Below the pieces are notes generated by a model. It did not search any database and had not been told where the DNA came from. It worked only from the letters and a program-made list of their open reading frames with translations. Made by a program: the position numbers and the translations under genes. Positions 7,691 to 14,235 of a stretch of DNA of 14,877 nt are shown one piece after another. Position 1 is the first letter of the stretch; every line of letters starts with the position of its first letter. This DNA comes from JAVBKA01 sp031546715 (GTDB lineage: Bacteria; Bacillota; Clostridia; Oscillospirales; UBA929). The DNA lies in contig JAVBKA010000176.1 of the NCBI GenBank assembly GCA_031546715.1, positions 1 through 14,877 on the forward strand. Reading direction: 5' to 3'.

Positions 7691-8965
7691 TTACTTTGAT
7701 AAATAGATAGGATTGGACATTGCGGCAAGCAGTCTGCCTATTCCCTCAAACGTGCGCCAAACCTCAACTCTTGCATACATATGACCCTCGGCGTTTACAG
7801 AAAAGCTTTTGCTTCCGCTATGCTCGCATTTGCCTCCCGCAACAACGCCTTTGTCCGTAATAATCGCAATTTCGTCCCCTGTGGAGAGGTTTTCGACCAC
7901 TGCCGTCACAGGCTTGTCAGCACATGAGGTTTGACCTACATACGCATCACCACAGCAAAGCTCAATTCTCGGTGAGTCTTGGGTAAAGCCGATAAAGCTG
8001 TGCCCTCCCGCAATAGCCGCCGTTATATCCGAAGCTCCGCGGGACTGGGAGTACACGTACATTGTGGGTGCTCCCATCAGTACGAAGGGGGTGTTTCTGT
8101 GTGCGTCACTTCCGCCAACGGCAGGGATTTTCTTACCTTGCTTCAAAAGACTGTCCCAAAACTGCAAGGTCTTGTAGTTCCGCATGGTGAAAGGACCGTT
8201 CCAGACCTCGAGCATGTCAAAGGGAACGTCAAAGCCATATGTCCAAGGGCATAGGTCGCAAAAGGGGTGATTCAGCGAGAGTAACGCTCCGTTGCTGCGC
8301 CCCTCTTGCATAATTAAGCGTACCTCGTCAGCAGTGTTGGCAAAGTAGCTTTTAACAGGCTTTTTAACGCCGAACAGGTTATAATGTCCGCCGAAATATG
8401 TGATTTCCACGGCGGGAATTGCCGTTAGCTCTTCATCTGAGAAAAGTTCGTCATTTTGAGAGGCGCAGTTGTGGTCTGTTAAATATATAAAGTCCAAGCC
8501 ATCGCGCTTTGCGGACTTCATGATAACCTTCGGGGAGTATGCGCCGTCTGAATGGCAGGAATGCAGATGAGTGTCGCCCTTGAGCCATCTGGGGTGCTTC
8601 ATTTCTAGCTCGATTGTTAAGCAAACGTCACAGCTGCCCTCGGCGACCTTGTATGCTCCCAAAATAATGTTCCATGTACCTGCTTTGGGGCTGCACTTTA
8701 AATATCCTGGTGTCGCGCTCCACTCGCTGACGAAAAATGAGCATTTGTTTGAGCCTGACGCTCCGATTAGCTCACCTGTGCAGTCCTCAAGGGCGATGTC
8801 AACAGTATTAATTTCCGTAACAGCCGTACCGTCTTGTATAGCAATGGTTTCATGGCGTGGGTAGCTGTACGTAATTGTAATTTTAGCGGTGTTTTCAGGC
8901 ACGTCAAAGGGGACTTTGACATATGCGCCTTGCTGCGAGTGGTTAAGCCTGTGAATCATCTGCAT
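7691..8965 (-). CDS. PHP-domain metallohydrolase, CehA/McbA-like
   Basis: A 424-residue protein with an N-terminal beta-rich domain of about 125 residues and a C-terminal PHP domain. Metal-site motifs are intact: KGDTHLHSCHSDG (His133, His135, Asp140), LTDHN (Asp164, His165), AVEITYFGGHYNLFG (Glu187, His194), LSLNHPF (His233) and GGSDAHR (Asp287, His289). The PHP family hydrolyses phosphoesters and, in CehA and McbA, carbamate or amide bonds. Position between a sugar symporter and a GH38 mannosidase suggests it removes a substituent from the imported glycoside or acts on a phosphodiester, but this is inference. No signal peptide, so cytoplasmic. The start at 8965 is supported by GGGAGA about 8 bases upstream and overlaps the symporter gene by 23 bases, implying coupled translation. 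Confidence 0.88.
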   Translation of the reverse strand: MQMIHRLNHSQQGAYVKVPFDVPENTAKITITYSYPRHETIAIQDGTAVTEINTVDIALEDCTGELIGASGSNKCSFFVSEWSATPGYLKCSPKAGTWNIILGAYKVAEGSCDVCLTIELEMKHPRWLKGDTHLHSCHSDGAYSPKVIMKSAKRDGLDFIYLTDHNCASQNDELFSDEELTAIPAVEITYFGGHYNLFGVKKPVKSYFANTADEVRLIMQEGRSNGALLSLNHPFCDLCPWTYGFDVPFDMLEVWNGPFTMRNYKTLQFWDSLLKQGKKIPAVGGSDAHRNTPFVLMGAPTMYVYSQSRGASDITAAIAGGHSFIGFTQDSPRIELCCGDAYVGQTSCADKPVTAVVENLSTGDEIAIITDKGVVAGGKCEHSGSKSFSVNAEGHMYARVEVWRTFEGIGRLLAAMSNPIYLSK

Positions 8966-10232
8966 TTGCAGTTTCTCCCTTTTTGAGTTTTAAGAACAGT
9001 GACGTTGCGAAAGCGAGTATCATCATTATAAATGGGAAAACTGTCAATAAGAAGCGGGCGGCTTGGTCAGGATGCTCACCGGGGTTTTGTCCGCTTTCGT
9101 AGCCGAAAAATCTCGATGCAAGCAAAATTGCAAATGCGGTAAAGAAGCCGTTAAGCCTGTTCAAAAAGCCGCCAACGCTGACAAATATTGCCTCACGGCG
9201 GACGCCTGACTTAGCTGCGTCCTCGTCAATAATTCGTGAGCCGATTAAATCCATAGTGGCTAGAACGCCGCCGTAACCAACTGCCAGTGCTGCGCTGGCA
9301 ATAATTGCGGTTACTAAGGAGTATGCGAAGTAAAGGGGTATGTAGGCAATGGCAAGCAAAAGAAGTGCCCACCGCCACACATAGACAAGCTCTTTTTTCT
9401 TAATAATATTTGCCCAAATCCAGACAGAAATAACCGTAACAAGTAAAACTGTTGCAAAAAGCATGGTTTCTTGTGTGGAATTAATTTTAAGCGCATATTT
9501 GGCGTACAGCGAAATACTTGCCATTACTAGAGACATAGCCGCGCTATAAAAGGCGTTGGTAATTCCGGCAATCCAGAATTTTTTGTTTTTTATAAGAGAA
9601 CTGATGCTTGACCAGAATTTTGGCTTTTCGGATTCAAGAATTTGCTTATCCTCATGGCAACCGAGGGTTGAATAAATGATGACTACCATACCAAGTAAGC
9701 CGTAGATAACAGAGGTAAGTTGGAAGCCGATTGCGCCGGTGACAACAGGTGTCAAGGCGATGCTTATCATCATCGCAAATAGCTGAAAGGCTTGGCGCAT
9801 GGCGTTTGTAGTTGCGCGGACGGCGTCAGTTTTAAACAGCGCGGGGAACAGTGCGCCGTAGTTTGCGTTAATTAAGGAGTCAAGGGTGCCAGTTAAAATG
9901 TACACAGGTAGGGCATACCAAAAAAGGTTTGGTATTGCAGGCGGGTTATAAAACGCCACTAGCATAAACGCAAGAGCAGGTGCGCCGATGACAAGCCAAG
10001 GTCTCCGTCTGCCCCACTTCGAGCGGGTTCTGTCTGACAAAAAGCCGTAAACAGGGTTGTCAATGGCGTCAACGAAGGTGTAAATAAACAGAATCAGTGC
10101 AAAGGACGCGGAGGGCAAGCCCATTTCATCGACATAGAACTTAAATGCAAAGGTCTTGAAGAAATTGATGGGAATCGAGGTTCCGAACATACCGATAGCA
10201 TAGCGGAAGGGCGTAGTTTTTTTAATTTCCAT
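8943..10232 (-). CDS. GPH-family (MelB-like) sugar:cation symporter
   Basis: A 429-residue major facilitator protein with about twelve hydrophobic segments, close to MelB in length. The family signature after the second segment is clear: VDAIDNPVYGFLSDRT, then SKWGRRRPWLVIG (about residues 54-83). GPH carriers import glycosides, pentosides or hexuronides with Na+ or H+. MelB's two cation-site aspartates fall at 55 and 59. Here Asp55 is kept, but residue 59 is Asn and Asp is at 58, so the coupling ion or mechanism may differ. The frame opens at 10253, but AGGAGG at 10238-10243 lies 5 bases before the ATG at 10232, which is therefore chosen. It follows the binding-protein gene and its terminator and precedes the PHP and GH38 genes, so a mannose-containing glycoside is the likely cargo. 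Confidence 0.9.
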   Translation of the reverse strand: MEIKKTTPFRYAIGMFGTSIPINFFKTFAFKFYVDEMGLPSASFALILFIYTFVDAIDNPVYGFLSDRTRSKWGRRRPWLVIGAPALAFMLVAFYNPPAIPNLFWYALPVYILTGTLDSLINANYGALFPALFKTDAVRATTNAMRQAFQLFAMMISIALTPVVTGAIGFQLTSVIYGLLGMVVIIYSTLGCHEDKQILESEKPKFWSSISSLIKNKKFWIAGITNAFYSAAMSLVMASISLYAKYALKINSTQETMLFATVLLVTVISVWIWANIIKKKELVYVWRWALLLLAIAYIPLYFAYSLVTAIIASAALAVGYGGVLATMDLIGSRIIDEDAAKSGVRREAIFVSVGGFLNRLNGFFTAFAILLASRFFGYESGQNPGEHPDQAARFLLTVFPFIMMILAFATSLFLKLKKGETANADDSQA

Positions 10233-10237
10233 TTTTG

Positions 10238-10243
10238 CCTCCT
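10238..10243 (-). promoter_or_regulatory. Ribosome binding site that sets the symporter start
   Basis: AGGAGG lies 5 bases before the ATG at 10230-10232. The upstream in-frame ATG at 10253 has no such site and would place this one inside the coding sequence. Confidence 0.8.
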
Positions 10244-10301
10244 GTTTATTCAAAGGATGTATGCCATTGTGTTGGTTACATAGCTTGGTGGCATGGGTTT
10301 C

Positions 10302-10326
10302 AAAAAGTGCGGCAGAGTCTGCGCAC
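10302..10326 (-). terminator. Intrinsic terminator between binding-protein and symporter genes
   Basis: On the minus strand, starting at the last base of the binding-protein stop codon: GTGC-GCAG, loop ACT, CTGC, a bulged C, GCAC, then TTTTT. This is a hairpin with a T-run, the standard intrinsic terminator layout. It would give more transcript of the binding protein than of the symporter, PHP and GH38 genes, as seen after other solute-binding protein genes. Confidence 0.75.
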
Positions 10327-11678
10327 TAATTTTCAAAAGAGTTATCTATAATAGCCTGCGCCGCATCCTTAATATAGTTCACGGCATCTTGCGGGGAAAG
10401 CTCTGGATTGTTTAGCGCGATATCTATTTCATTTTGCAGCCCCACATACGCTGAAACAGGATTTACCACCGCATAATTCGCCATTTCAAGCATCATTGCT
10501 GCTTCGTCAGTTGTGAAAACGTTGTCTGGCTCAATGTTATTGACAGGAGTTCTTACCGGTAGGCTTGTATAAAGCATGAATAGCGCAGCAAGTTCAGGTT
10601 CGGTACTACATGCGGCGATGGCAAGCCTGTTATCAGGTGCGGCAGTGTCGCCGAAGCCTGTTACGCTGTCAGGACCTTTTGGAAACGGTGCAACGCCTAG
10701 ATTTCCCTCAAGCCGCCGAATAAGTCCGTTTTCGCCATGTAATGCCCAGTCGTCCCAGTACAGCATGGCAATTGTGCCGTCAACCAGCATGGTTAGCGGG
10801 TCTTTTGAAGCGTCGTATTTAGGAACGATGCCGTGCTTGGTGTCCAGCTCACGTTCCCACTTTAGAGCCGCAAGAGCCTTAGGGTCTGTCAGTCCGAAGA
10901 TTGGCGAGCCGCTTTCCCTGTCGATGTAGTTTGCGCCGTTGCTGTATAGCACTTGGTCAACGCTCCAAGAGTAATAGCCCCAAACCTTGTTTTTTCCCTT
11001 GGTGTATGTGACGGCTTTTGCAGATGTTACGAAGGCATCCCATGTCCACTGACCTTTTTGGTACAGCTCATAGGGATTGTCGATACCCTCGTCCGCAAAA
11101 TAGTCCCTTCGGAAGAAAAGTTTGCCAGAATTGCTTGTGTATCCGCATAGGGTGTACTGCTTTCCCCCCACAGAGTAAAATCTCTTGACGCCTTCTGCCT
11201 GCGTTAGTCCAAGGGCGGACATATCAAGATAGTCAGAAACGGGCAGAACGAGACCGTACTGCACATATCCCAACATAATGTCCGGACTGAGGACAACCAA
11301 GTCTGGTCCGCTTCCGCTGCCAACGGCTTCTTCCAGTGCGGTTCTGTATGTTATATAATCCACTTTGGTATGTTCCACGGTGCAGCCGGTTAGCGATTCA
11401 AAGCGTGCAAGGTCATTGGCTTCGTTGCTTGTCAGGTCAGTCCATGTCCAGTATTTAAGTGTTTTACCCGTGTGTCCCTTGGTGAGATTTAACTCACTGC
11501 GAAAGCTTGCGCCAATATTTAGCGCAGGCTCGTCTTTAGGAGACGGCTCAATTGATACTGTCTCTGACGGTGATGGAGAGGGAGGAGGGGAGGCGGTGAA
11601 ACTATTGCAGCCTGTAAAAATGCTAAAAATCAGGACTAATGCAAATATTGGCAATTTTTTTAAGTATTTTCGTATCAT
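10326..11678 (-). CDS. Extracellular solute-binding lipoprotein, family 1 (sugar-binding)
   Basis: A 450-residue lipoprotein. Short basic n-region (MIRKYLKK), hydrophobic core, and lipobox IFTGC with lipidated Cys24. A Pro/Ser-rich linker follows (about 29-53), then a family 1 solute-binding fold beginning at GKTLKYWTWTD and including FESLTGCTVEH, GSGPDLVVLSPD and the C-terminal QDAVNYIKDAAQAIIDN. The family binds oligosaccharides outside the cell and normally serves an ABC importer, but no importer permease or ATPase is in this window; the next gene is a GPH symporter. The frame opens at 11756, but those 26 extra codons run through the promoter at 11728-11756. The chosen ATG puts the lipobox at the normal distance and has TTGGGACAG upstream (weak site). 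First gene of the glycan operon. Confidence 0.9.
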   Translation of the reverse strand: MIRKYLKKLPIFALVLIFSIFTGCNSFTASPPPSPSPSETVSIEPSPKDEPALNIGASFRSELNLTKGHTGKTLKYWTWTDLTSNEANDLARFESLTGCTVEHTKVDYITYRTALEEAVGSGSGPDLVVLSPDIMLGYVQYGLVLPVSDYLDMSALGLTQAEGVKRFYSVGGKQYTLCGYTSNSGKLFFRRDYFADEGIDNPYELYQKGQWTWDAFVTSAKAVTYTKGKNKVWGYYSWSVDQVLYSNGANYIDRESGSPIFGLTDPKALAALKWERELDTKHGIVPKYDASKDPLTMLVDGTIAMLYWDDWALHGENGLIRRLEGNLGVAPFPKGPDSVTGFGDTAAPDNRLAIAACSTEPELAALFMLYTSLPVRTPVNNIEPDNVFTTDEAAMMLEMANYAVVNPVSAYVGLQNEIDIALNNPELSPQDAVNYIKDAAQAIIDNSFEN

Positions 11679-11703
11679 ATTTCTGTCCCAACTAAGATTT
11701 TTA

Positions 11704-11726
11704 TCACTCGGAGCATGTTTGAGTGA
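11704..11726. promoter_or_regulatory. Candidate operator dyad at the glycan-operon transcription start
   Basis: Inverted repeat TCACTC (11704-11709) and GAGTGA (11721-11726), 11-base spacer. It begins 2 bases downstream of the -10 box and covers the predicted start of transcription, a usual place for a repressor operator. The arms are only 6 bases, and it could instead act as a leader hairpin. Confidence 0.45.
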
Positions 11727-11727
11727 C

Positions 11728-11756
11728 ATTATATAGTAATCTTTATGAAAATGCAA
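11728..11756 (-). promoter_or_regulatory. Sigma-A promoter of the glycan-use operon
   Basis: The -10 box is a perfect TATAAT (11728-11733) and is separated by 17 bases from TTGCAT (11751-11756, TTG conserved). Predicted start is near 11721, giving a leader of about 43 bases before the lipoprotein ATG. No other convincing promoter is seen for the downstream genes. Confidence 0.7.
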
Positions 11757-11813
11757 CCAATGTATACTAAAAAATAATTGTCATGTGTAAAAAATTATTA
11801 TCACTTCAAGCAC

Positions 11814-11848
11814 AAAAAAGTACCGCAGACATTAGTCTGCGGTACTTT
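11814..11848 (-). terminator. Strong intrinsic terminator of the chemoreceptor gene
   Basis: A perfect 14-base-pair stem (11817-11830 with 11835-11848; core GTACCGCAGAC) with loop ATTA, followed on the minus strand by TTTTTT. It starts 11 bases after the chemoreceptor stop codon and separates that gene from the glycan operon. A short T-run on the plus side (ACTTTAT) is too weak to count as clearly bidirectional. Confidence 0.92.
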
Positions 11849-11859
11849 ATAGTTATTGC

Positions 11860-13983
11860 TTAGTACTTGCCGAAGCCGTCATCTTCGTCCTCTTGGGGGC
11901 GCATTTCTATTTGAGGGCGATTGCTTGAAGAGGATGAAAGTCTTTTAAGGCCGCTGTTGCTACCGGAGGATTTAACAGAGTATTCCGACACAAATTGGTG
12001 GAGTGCGTCTGATTGGTGCTGCATTGAGTAGGAGGCGGAGGAGGAAACCTCTGCGCCTTTACTGATAAGAGCAACAACCTCACCGACTTGATTGACTCCC
12101 TTGTTGATTTCTTGAATGGCAGAGGTTTGAGCTTCTGAGGAGTGAGCGATAATGTTGACGATTTTACTGCTTTCGTTAATGCCTGAAACAATTTCAGAAA
12201 GCGAAGCAGAGGTGCTGTTTGCAATACGTGCACCAAGCTCTGCTTTTTCAATGGAGTTAGCAATAAGGTCGCCTGTTTCCTTAGCTGCGTTCGCGCTCTT
12301 GGCTGCTAGGCTACGAACCTCCTCAGCGACAACGGCGAAGCCTTTACCGTGCTGACCTGCGCGGGCTGCCTCAACTGCGGCGTTAAGAGCAAGAATATTT
12401 GTCTGGAATGCGATATCGTCAATAACCTTAATAACTTTGTTAATTGAAGTGCTGGCGTCGTTAATTTCCTTAACTGCTTGCATCATCTGCTCCATTTGCT
12501 GTGAGCCGATTTCAGCATTTTGCTTGATAGTATCGCCTAGTTTAGCGGCACTGACTGCAAGGTCGGCACTTTCTTTTGTTTTGTATGACACATTGGTGAT
12601 TGACTTACACAGTGCGTCAACAGCGGCGGTCTGCTCGGTTGCGCCTTGGGCAAGAGTAATGGAGCTTTCAGCAATGCCCTTCGCGCTCACGGCGACTTCA
12701 ACGGAGGTATTTGTAATCTCGTTAAAGGTATGACCAAGAGAATCAACCATTTTCTGCAACGCCTGACCCATACTGTCATCGTTAGAAGCAAGGGCAATGT
12801 CCATAGTAAGGTCGCCGTCTGAAATTTTGGTTAAGTAATCGTTTACAGTATTTAGTCTGCCGATGAGGTCAACCAATGCGGAGGCGCATTGGCTTGTTTC
12901 ATCCTTGCCGATGGCGTCGTCTTTAATCTTATCCTCAAAATCCTTGTCAAAGTGAAGGTTTCCGGTACGTCCGACTTGAACAAGGGCTGTGCGGACACGG
13001 TCAAGCGGTGTGACAATGAGCTTAGAAATAAAGATTGCCATGAAGATAGCAAACAGGATTGAAACAACCGAAATTGAGATAACAACAATCAGCGAGGTGT
13101 TTTGTGACTTTTCAACGCCGACAAGCATGGCTAACAGTTTTTTCGCAACAGTCTCAACTCCACTGGCAACGATTGTAATGGCCTGTGTACCCAGTGCTCT
13201 GGCGTCAAGATTAGTCTGCACGTTTTTGTCGATATCGGCATCATACTCTGCAAGAGCGTCAGTAAACACGGTCCATGTGTCAATAAATTTCTGGTATGTT
13301 TGCTTGTTTGCCTCGGTCGCACTGTCTCTCATGAAAGTAAGGGCTGCGTTAATGGAGGAAATACTGTCTTCCATTTCGTGGAAAGCTTCTGTGTCGTTAG
13401 TTTCCATAAGGTGCATGGCGGCGGTTTGAATATCCTTTATGGCGACTACTTGGTCGGCAAAGGAAGCGACAGATTGGGCGTCATAGCCGGTTTGGGCGCG
13501 TTGTTGAATTGCGCTTGCCAGCGTATTTGCCATAAAGTTGGAGGCTTCGACAGCGGTTGCCTTCAGCTCTCTTTGGTTAAGCTGAACTGCGTGAAACTCT
13601 TCAAAGGTAGCTCTCCACTGACCAATAACCTGCTTAATCGTCTCAAGGGCTTCCTTGTATTCAGAAACTTGTTCAGGATGCTTATTGGCAAAGTCCATAA
13701 CATTAGTTATTGCAACGTCTGTGGCGTCGGCATGTGAAATAAAGTCGTTGTAAGCTTGGTCAGAATCGTGATAGACTAGAATGTTTGCGTAAATACGAGC
13801 TTCGTAAAAGGTGCCGCGAACTGCGTATGTAAGGTCTTGGAAATCGGAAAATGCCATGACATCGTCCAAGGCATTTGCGGAGGTGGTGTTAGTAGACAGC
13901 ACTGAAACGGAAATTGTGACTAAAAGTACGATTACCAGAGCAAAAGCAACAATTATCTTTCCGCCGATTTTTAGGTTCTTCAA
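11860..13983 (-). CDS. Transmembrane methyl-accepting chemotaxis protein
   Basis: A 707-residue chemoreceptor that senses a ligand outside the cell and controls CheA through CheW. Layout: membrane segment 1 (about 10-30), an extracytoplasmic mostly helical sensor of about 265 residues (31-296), membrane segment 2 (297-320), a HAMP segment (about 318-378, IVTPLDRVRTAL), a second HAMP-like segment (about 376-428, ISDGDLTMDI and MGQALQKMVDSL), and the signalling bundle. Its tip, IDDIAFQTNILALNAAVEAA onward, is at 521-563 and near-perfectly conserved. GATEQTAAVD around Glu450/Gln451 fits a methylation site. The C-terminus is Ser-rich then acidic and lacks a NWETF-type CheR tether. The start is TTG: the next upstream in-frame codon but one is a stop, and GAGGG lies 7 bases before the TTG. 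Transcribed divergently from cheW, with its own promoter and terminator. Confidence 0.95.
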   Translation of the reverse strand: MKNLKIGGKIIVAFALVIVLLVTISVSVLSTNTTSANALDDVMAFSDFQDLTYAVRGTFYEARIYANILVYHDSDQAYNDFISHADATDVAITNVMDFANKHPEQVSEYKEALETIKQVIGQWRATFEEFHAVQLNQRELKATAVEASNFMANTLASAIQQRAQTGYDAQSVASFADQVVAIKDIQTAAMHLMETNDTEAFHEMEDSISSINAALTFMRDSATEANKQTYQKFIDTWTVFTDALAEYDADIDKNVQTNLDARALGTQAITIVASGVETVAKKLLAMLVGVEKSQNTSLIVVISISVVSILFAIFMAIFISKLIVTPLDRVRTALVQVGRTGNLHFDKDFEDKIKDDAIGKDETSQCASALVDLIGRLNTVNDYLTKISDGDLTMDIALASNDDSMGQALQKMVDSLGHTFNEITNTSVEVAVSAKGIAESSITLAQGATEQTAAVDALCKSITNVSYKTKESADLAVSAAKLGDTIKQNAEIGSQQMEQMMQAVKEINDASTSINKVIKVIDDIAFQTNILALNAAVEAARAGQHGKGFAVVAEEVRSLAAKSANAAKETGDLIANSIEKAELGARIANSTSASLSEIVSGINESSKIVNIIAHSSEAQTSAIQEINKGVNQVGEVVALISKGAEVSSSASYSMQHQSDALHQFVSEYSVKSSGSNSGLKRLSSSSSNRPQIEMRPQEDEDDGFGKY

Positions 13984-13990
13984 ATTTCAT

Positions 13991-13995
13991 CCCTC
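13991..13995 (-). promoter_or_regulatory. Ribosome binding site supporting a TTG start for the chemoreceptor
   Basis: GAGGG lies 7 bases before the TTG at 13981-13983. An in-frame TGA at 13987-13989 excludes any longer reading. The ATG that overlaps the site (13988-13990) is in a different frame. Confidence 0.75.
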
Positions 13996-14039
13996 TTCAA
14001 AATAGAATTGATTTTATGTATATTTAGACTTTAAAAGCA

Positions 14040-14068
14040 ATCTTAGCATGGCAAAGATGCATTGTCAA
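14040..14068 (-). promoter_or_regulatory. Sigma-A promoter of the chemoreceptor gene
   Basis: A perfect -35 box TTGACA (14063-14068), 17-base spacer and -10 TAAGAT (14040-14045) preceded by TGC, an extended -10. Predicted start is near 14033, about 50 bases before the TTG. This is not a flagellar sigma-28 type promoter. Confidence 0.75.
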
Positions 14069-14082
14069 TATCTGTAACGAGC

Positions 14083-14108
14083 TTTTTAAATTTTTTAAAT
14101 TTTTTTAA
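14083..14108. promoter_or_regulatory. Phased A/T tracts upstream of the chemoreceptor promoter
   Basis: Runs of T alternate with AAA at 14088-14090, 14097-14099 and AA at 14107-14108, a spacing of about 9-10 bases. They begin about 15 bases upstream of the chemoreceptor -35 box, where an UP element or curved DNA could raise promoter strength. Confidence 0.4.
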
Positions 14109-14133
14109 TGGCAAAATTGGTATTATTTAGCCT

Positions 14134-14147
14134 AAGTCACTTGACTT
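14134..14147. promoter_or_regulatory. Short dyad over the cheW -35 box
   Basis: AAGTCA and TGACTT, 2-base spacer, a perfect 6-base inverted repeat covering the -35 hexamer at 14141-14146. Candidate operator. Confidence 0.35.
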
Positions 14148-14169
14148 TATGTTAAATAATTGGTACATT
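14141..14169 (+). promoter_or_regulatory. Candidate sigma-A promoter of cheW
   Basis: TTGACT (14141-14146), 17-base spacer, TACATT (14164-14169). Matches are 5 of 6 and 4 of 6. Predicted start is near 14176, about 60 bases before the chosen ATG. Confidence 0.55.
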
Positions 14170-14174
14170 TAACA
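14150..14174. promoter_or_regulatory. 25-base dyad centred near the cheW -10 box
   Basis: TGTTAAAT (14150-14157) and ATTTAACA (14167-14174) form a perfect 8-base inverted repeat with a 9-base spacer. It covers the promoter spacer and the -10 box, as a repressor operator would. The arms are AT-rich, which raises the chance of coincidence. Confidence 0.45.
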
Positions 14175-14224
14175 CAGCAGTAAATTTCAGGCAATTTTGT
14201 CTGCTTCAACATTGTAAAATGAAC

Positions 14225-14228
14225 GGAG
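14225..14228 (+). promoter_or_regulatory. Ribosome binding site that sets the cheW start
   Basis: GGAG is only 1 base from the ATG at 14230 but 7 bases from the in-frame ATG at 14236, so the second ATG is the likely start. Confidence 0.7.
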
Positions 14229-14235
14229 AATGAAT

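Noticed and set aside
10261..10294. Inverted repeat ATGCCA / TGGCAT in the gap before the symporter gene
   Set aside because: The arms are only 6 bases with a 22-base spacer and there is no promoter around it; too weak to call an operator.
11679..11756. 26-codon N-terminal extension of the binding lipoprotein
   Set aside because: It runs through the -10 and -35 boxes of the operon promoter and would place a long polar stretch before the signal peptide.
13300..13737. 145-residue plus-strand open frame
   Set aside because: It is antisense to the chemoreceptor sensor domain, whose frame is clearly coding. The product shows no recognisable motif.
14219..14233. Four-codon leader ATG AAC GGA GAA TGA before cheW
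   Set aside because: It has no ribosome site of its own and its codons are the cheW ribosome site itself; most likely chance.
13984..14235. Search for sigma-28 (flagellar) promoters, TAAA-N15-GCCGATAA type, between the chemotaxis genes
   Set aside because: No match was found on either strand; sigma-A-like boxes explain both genes better.
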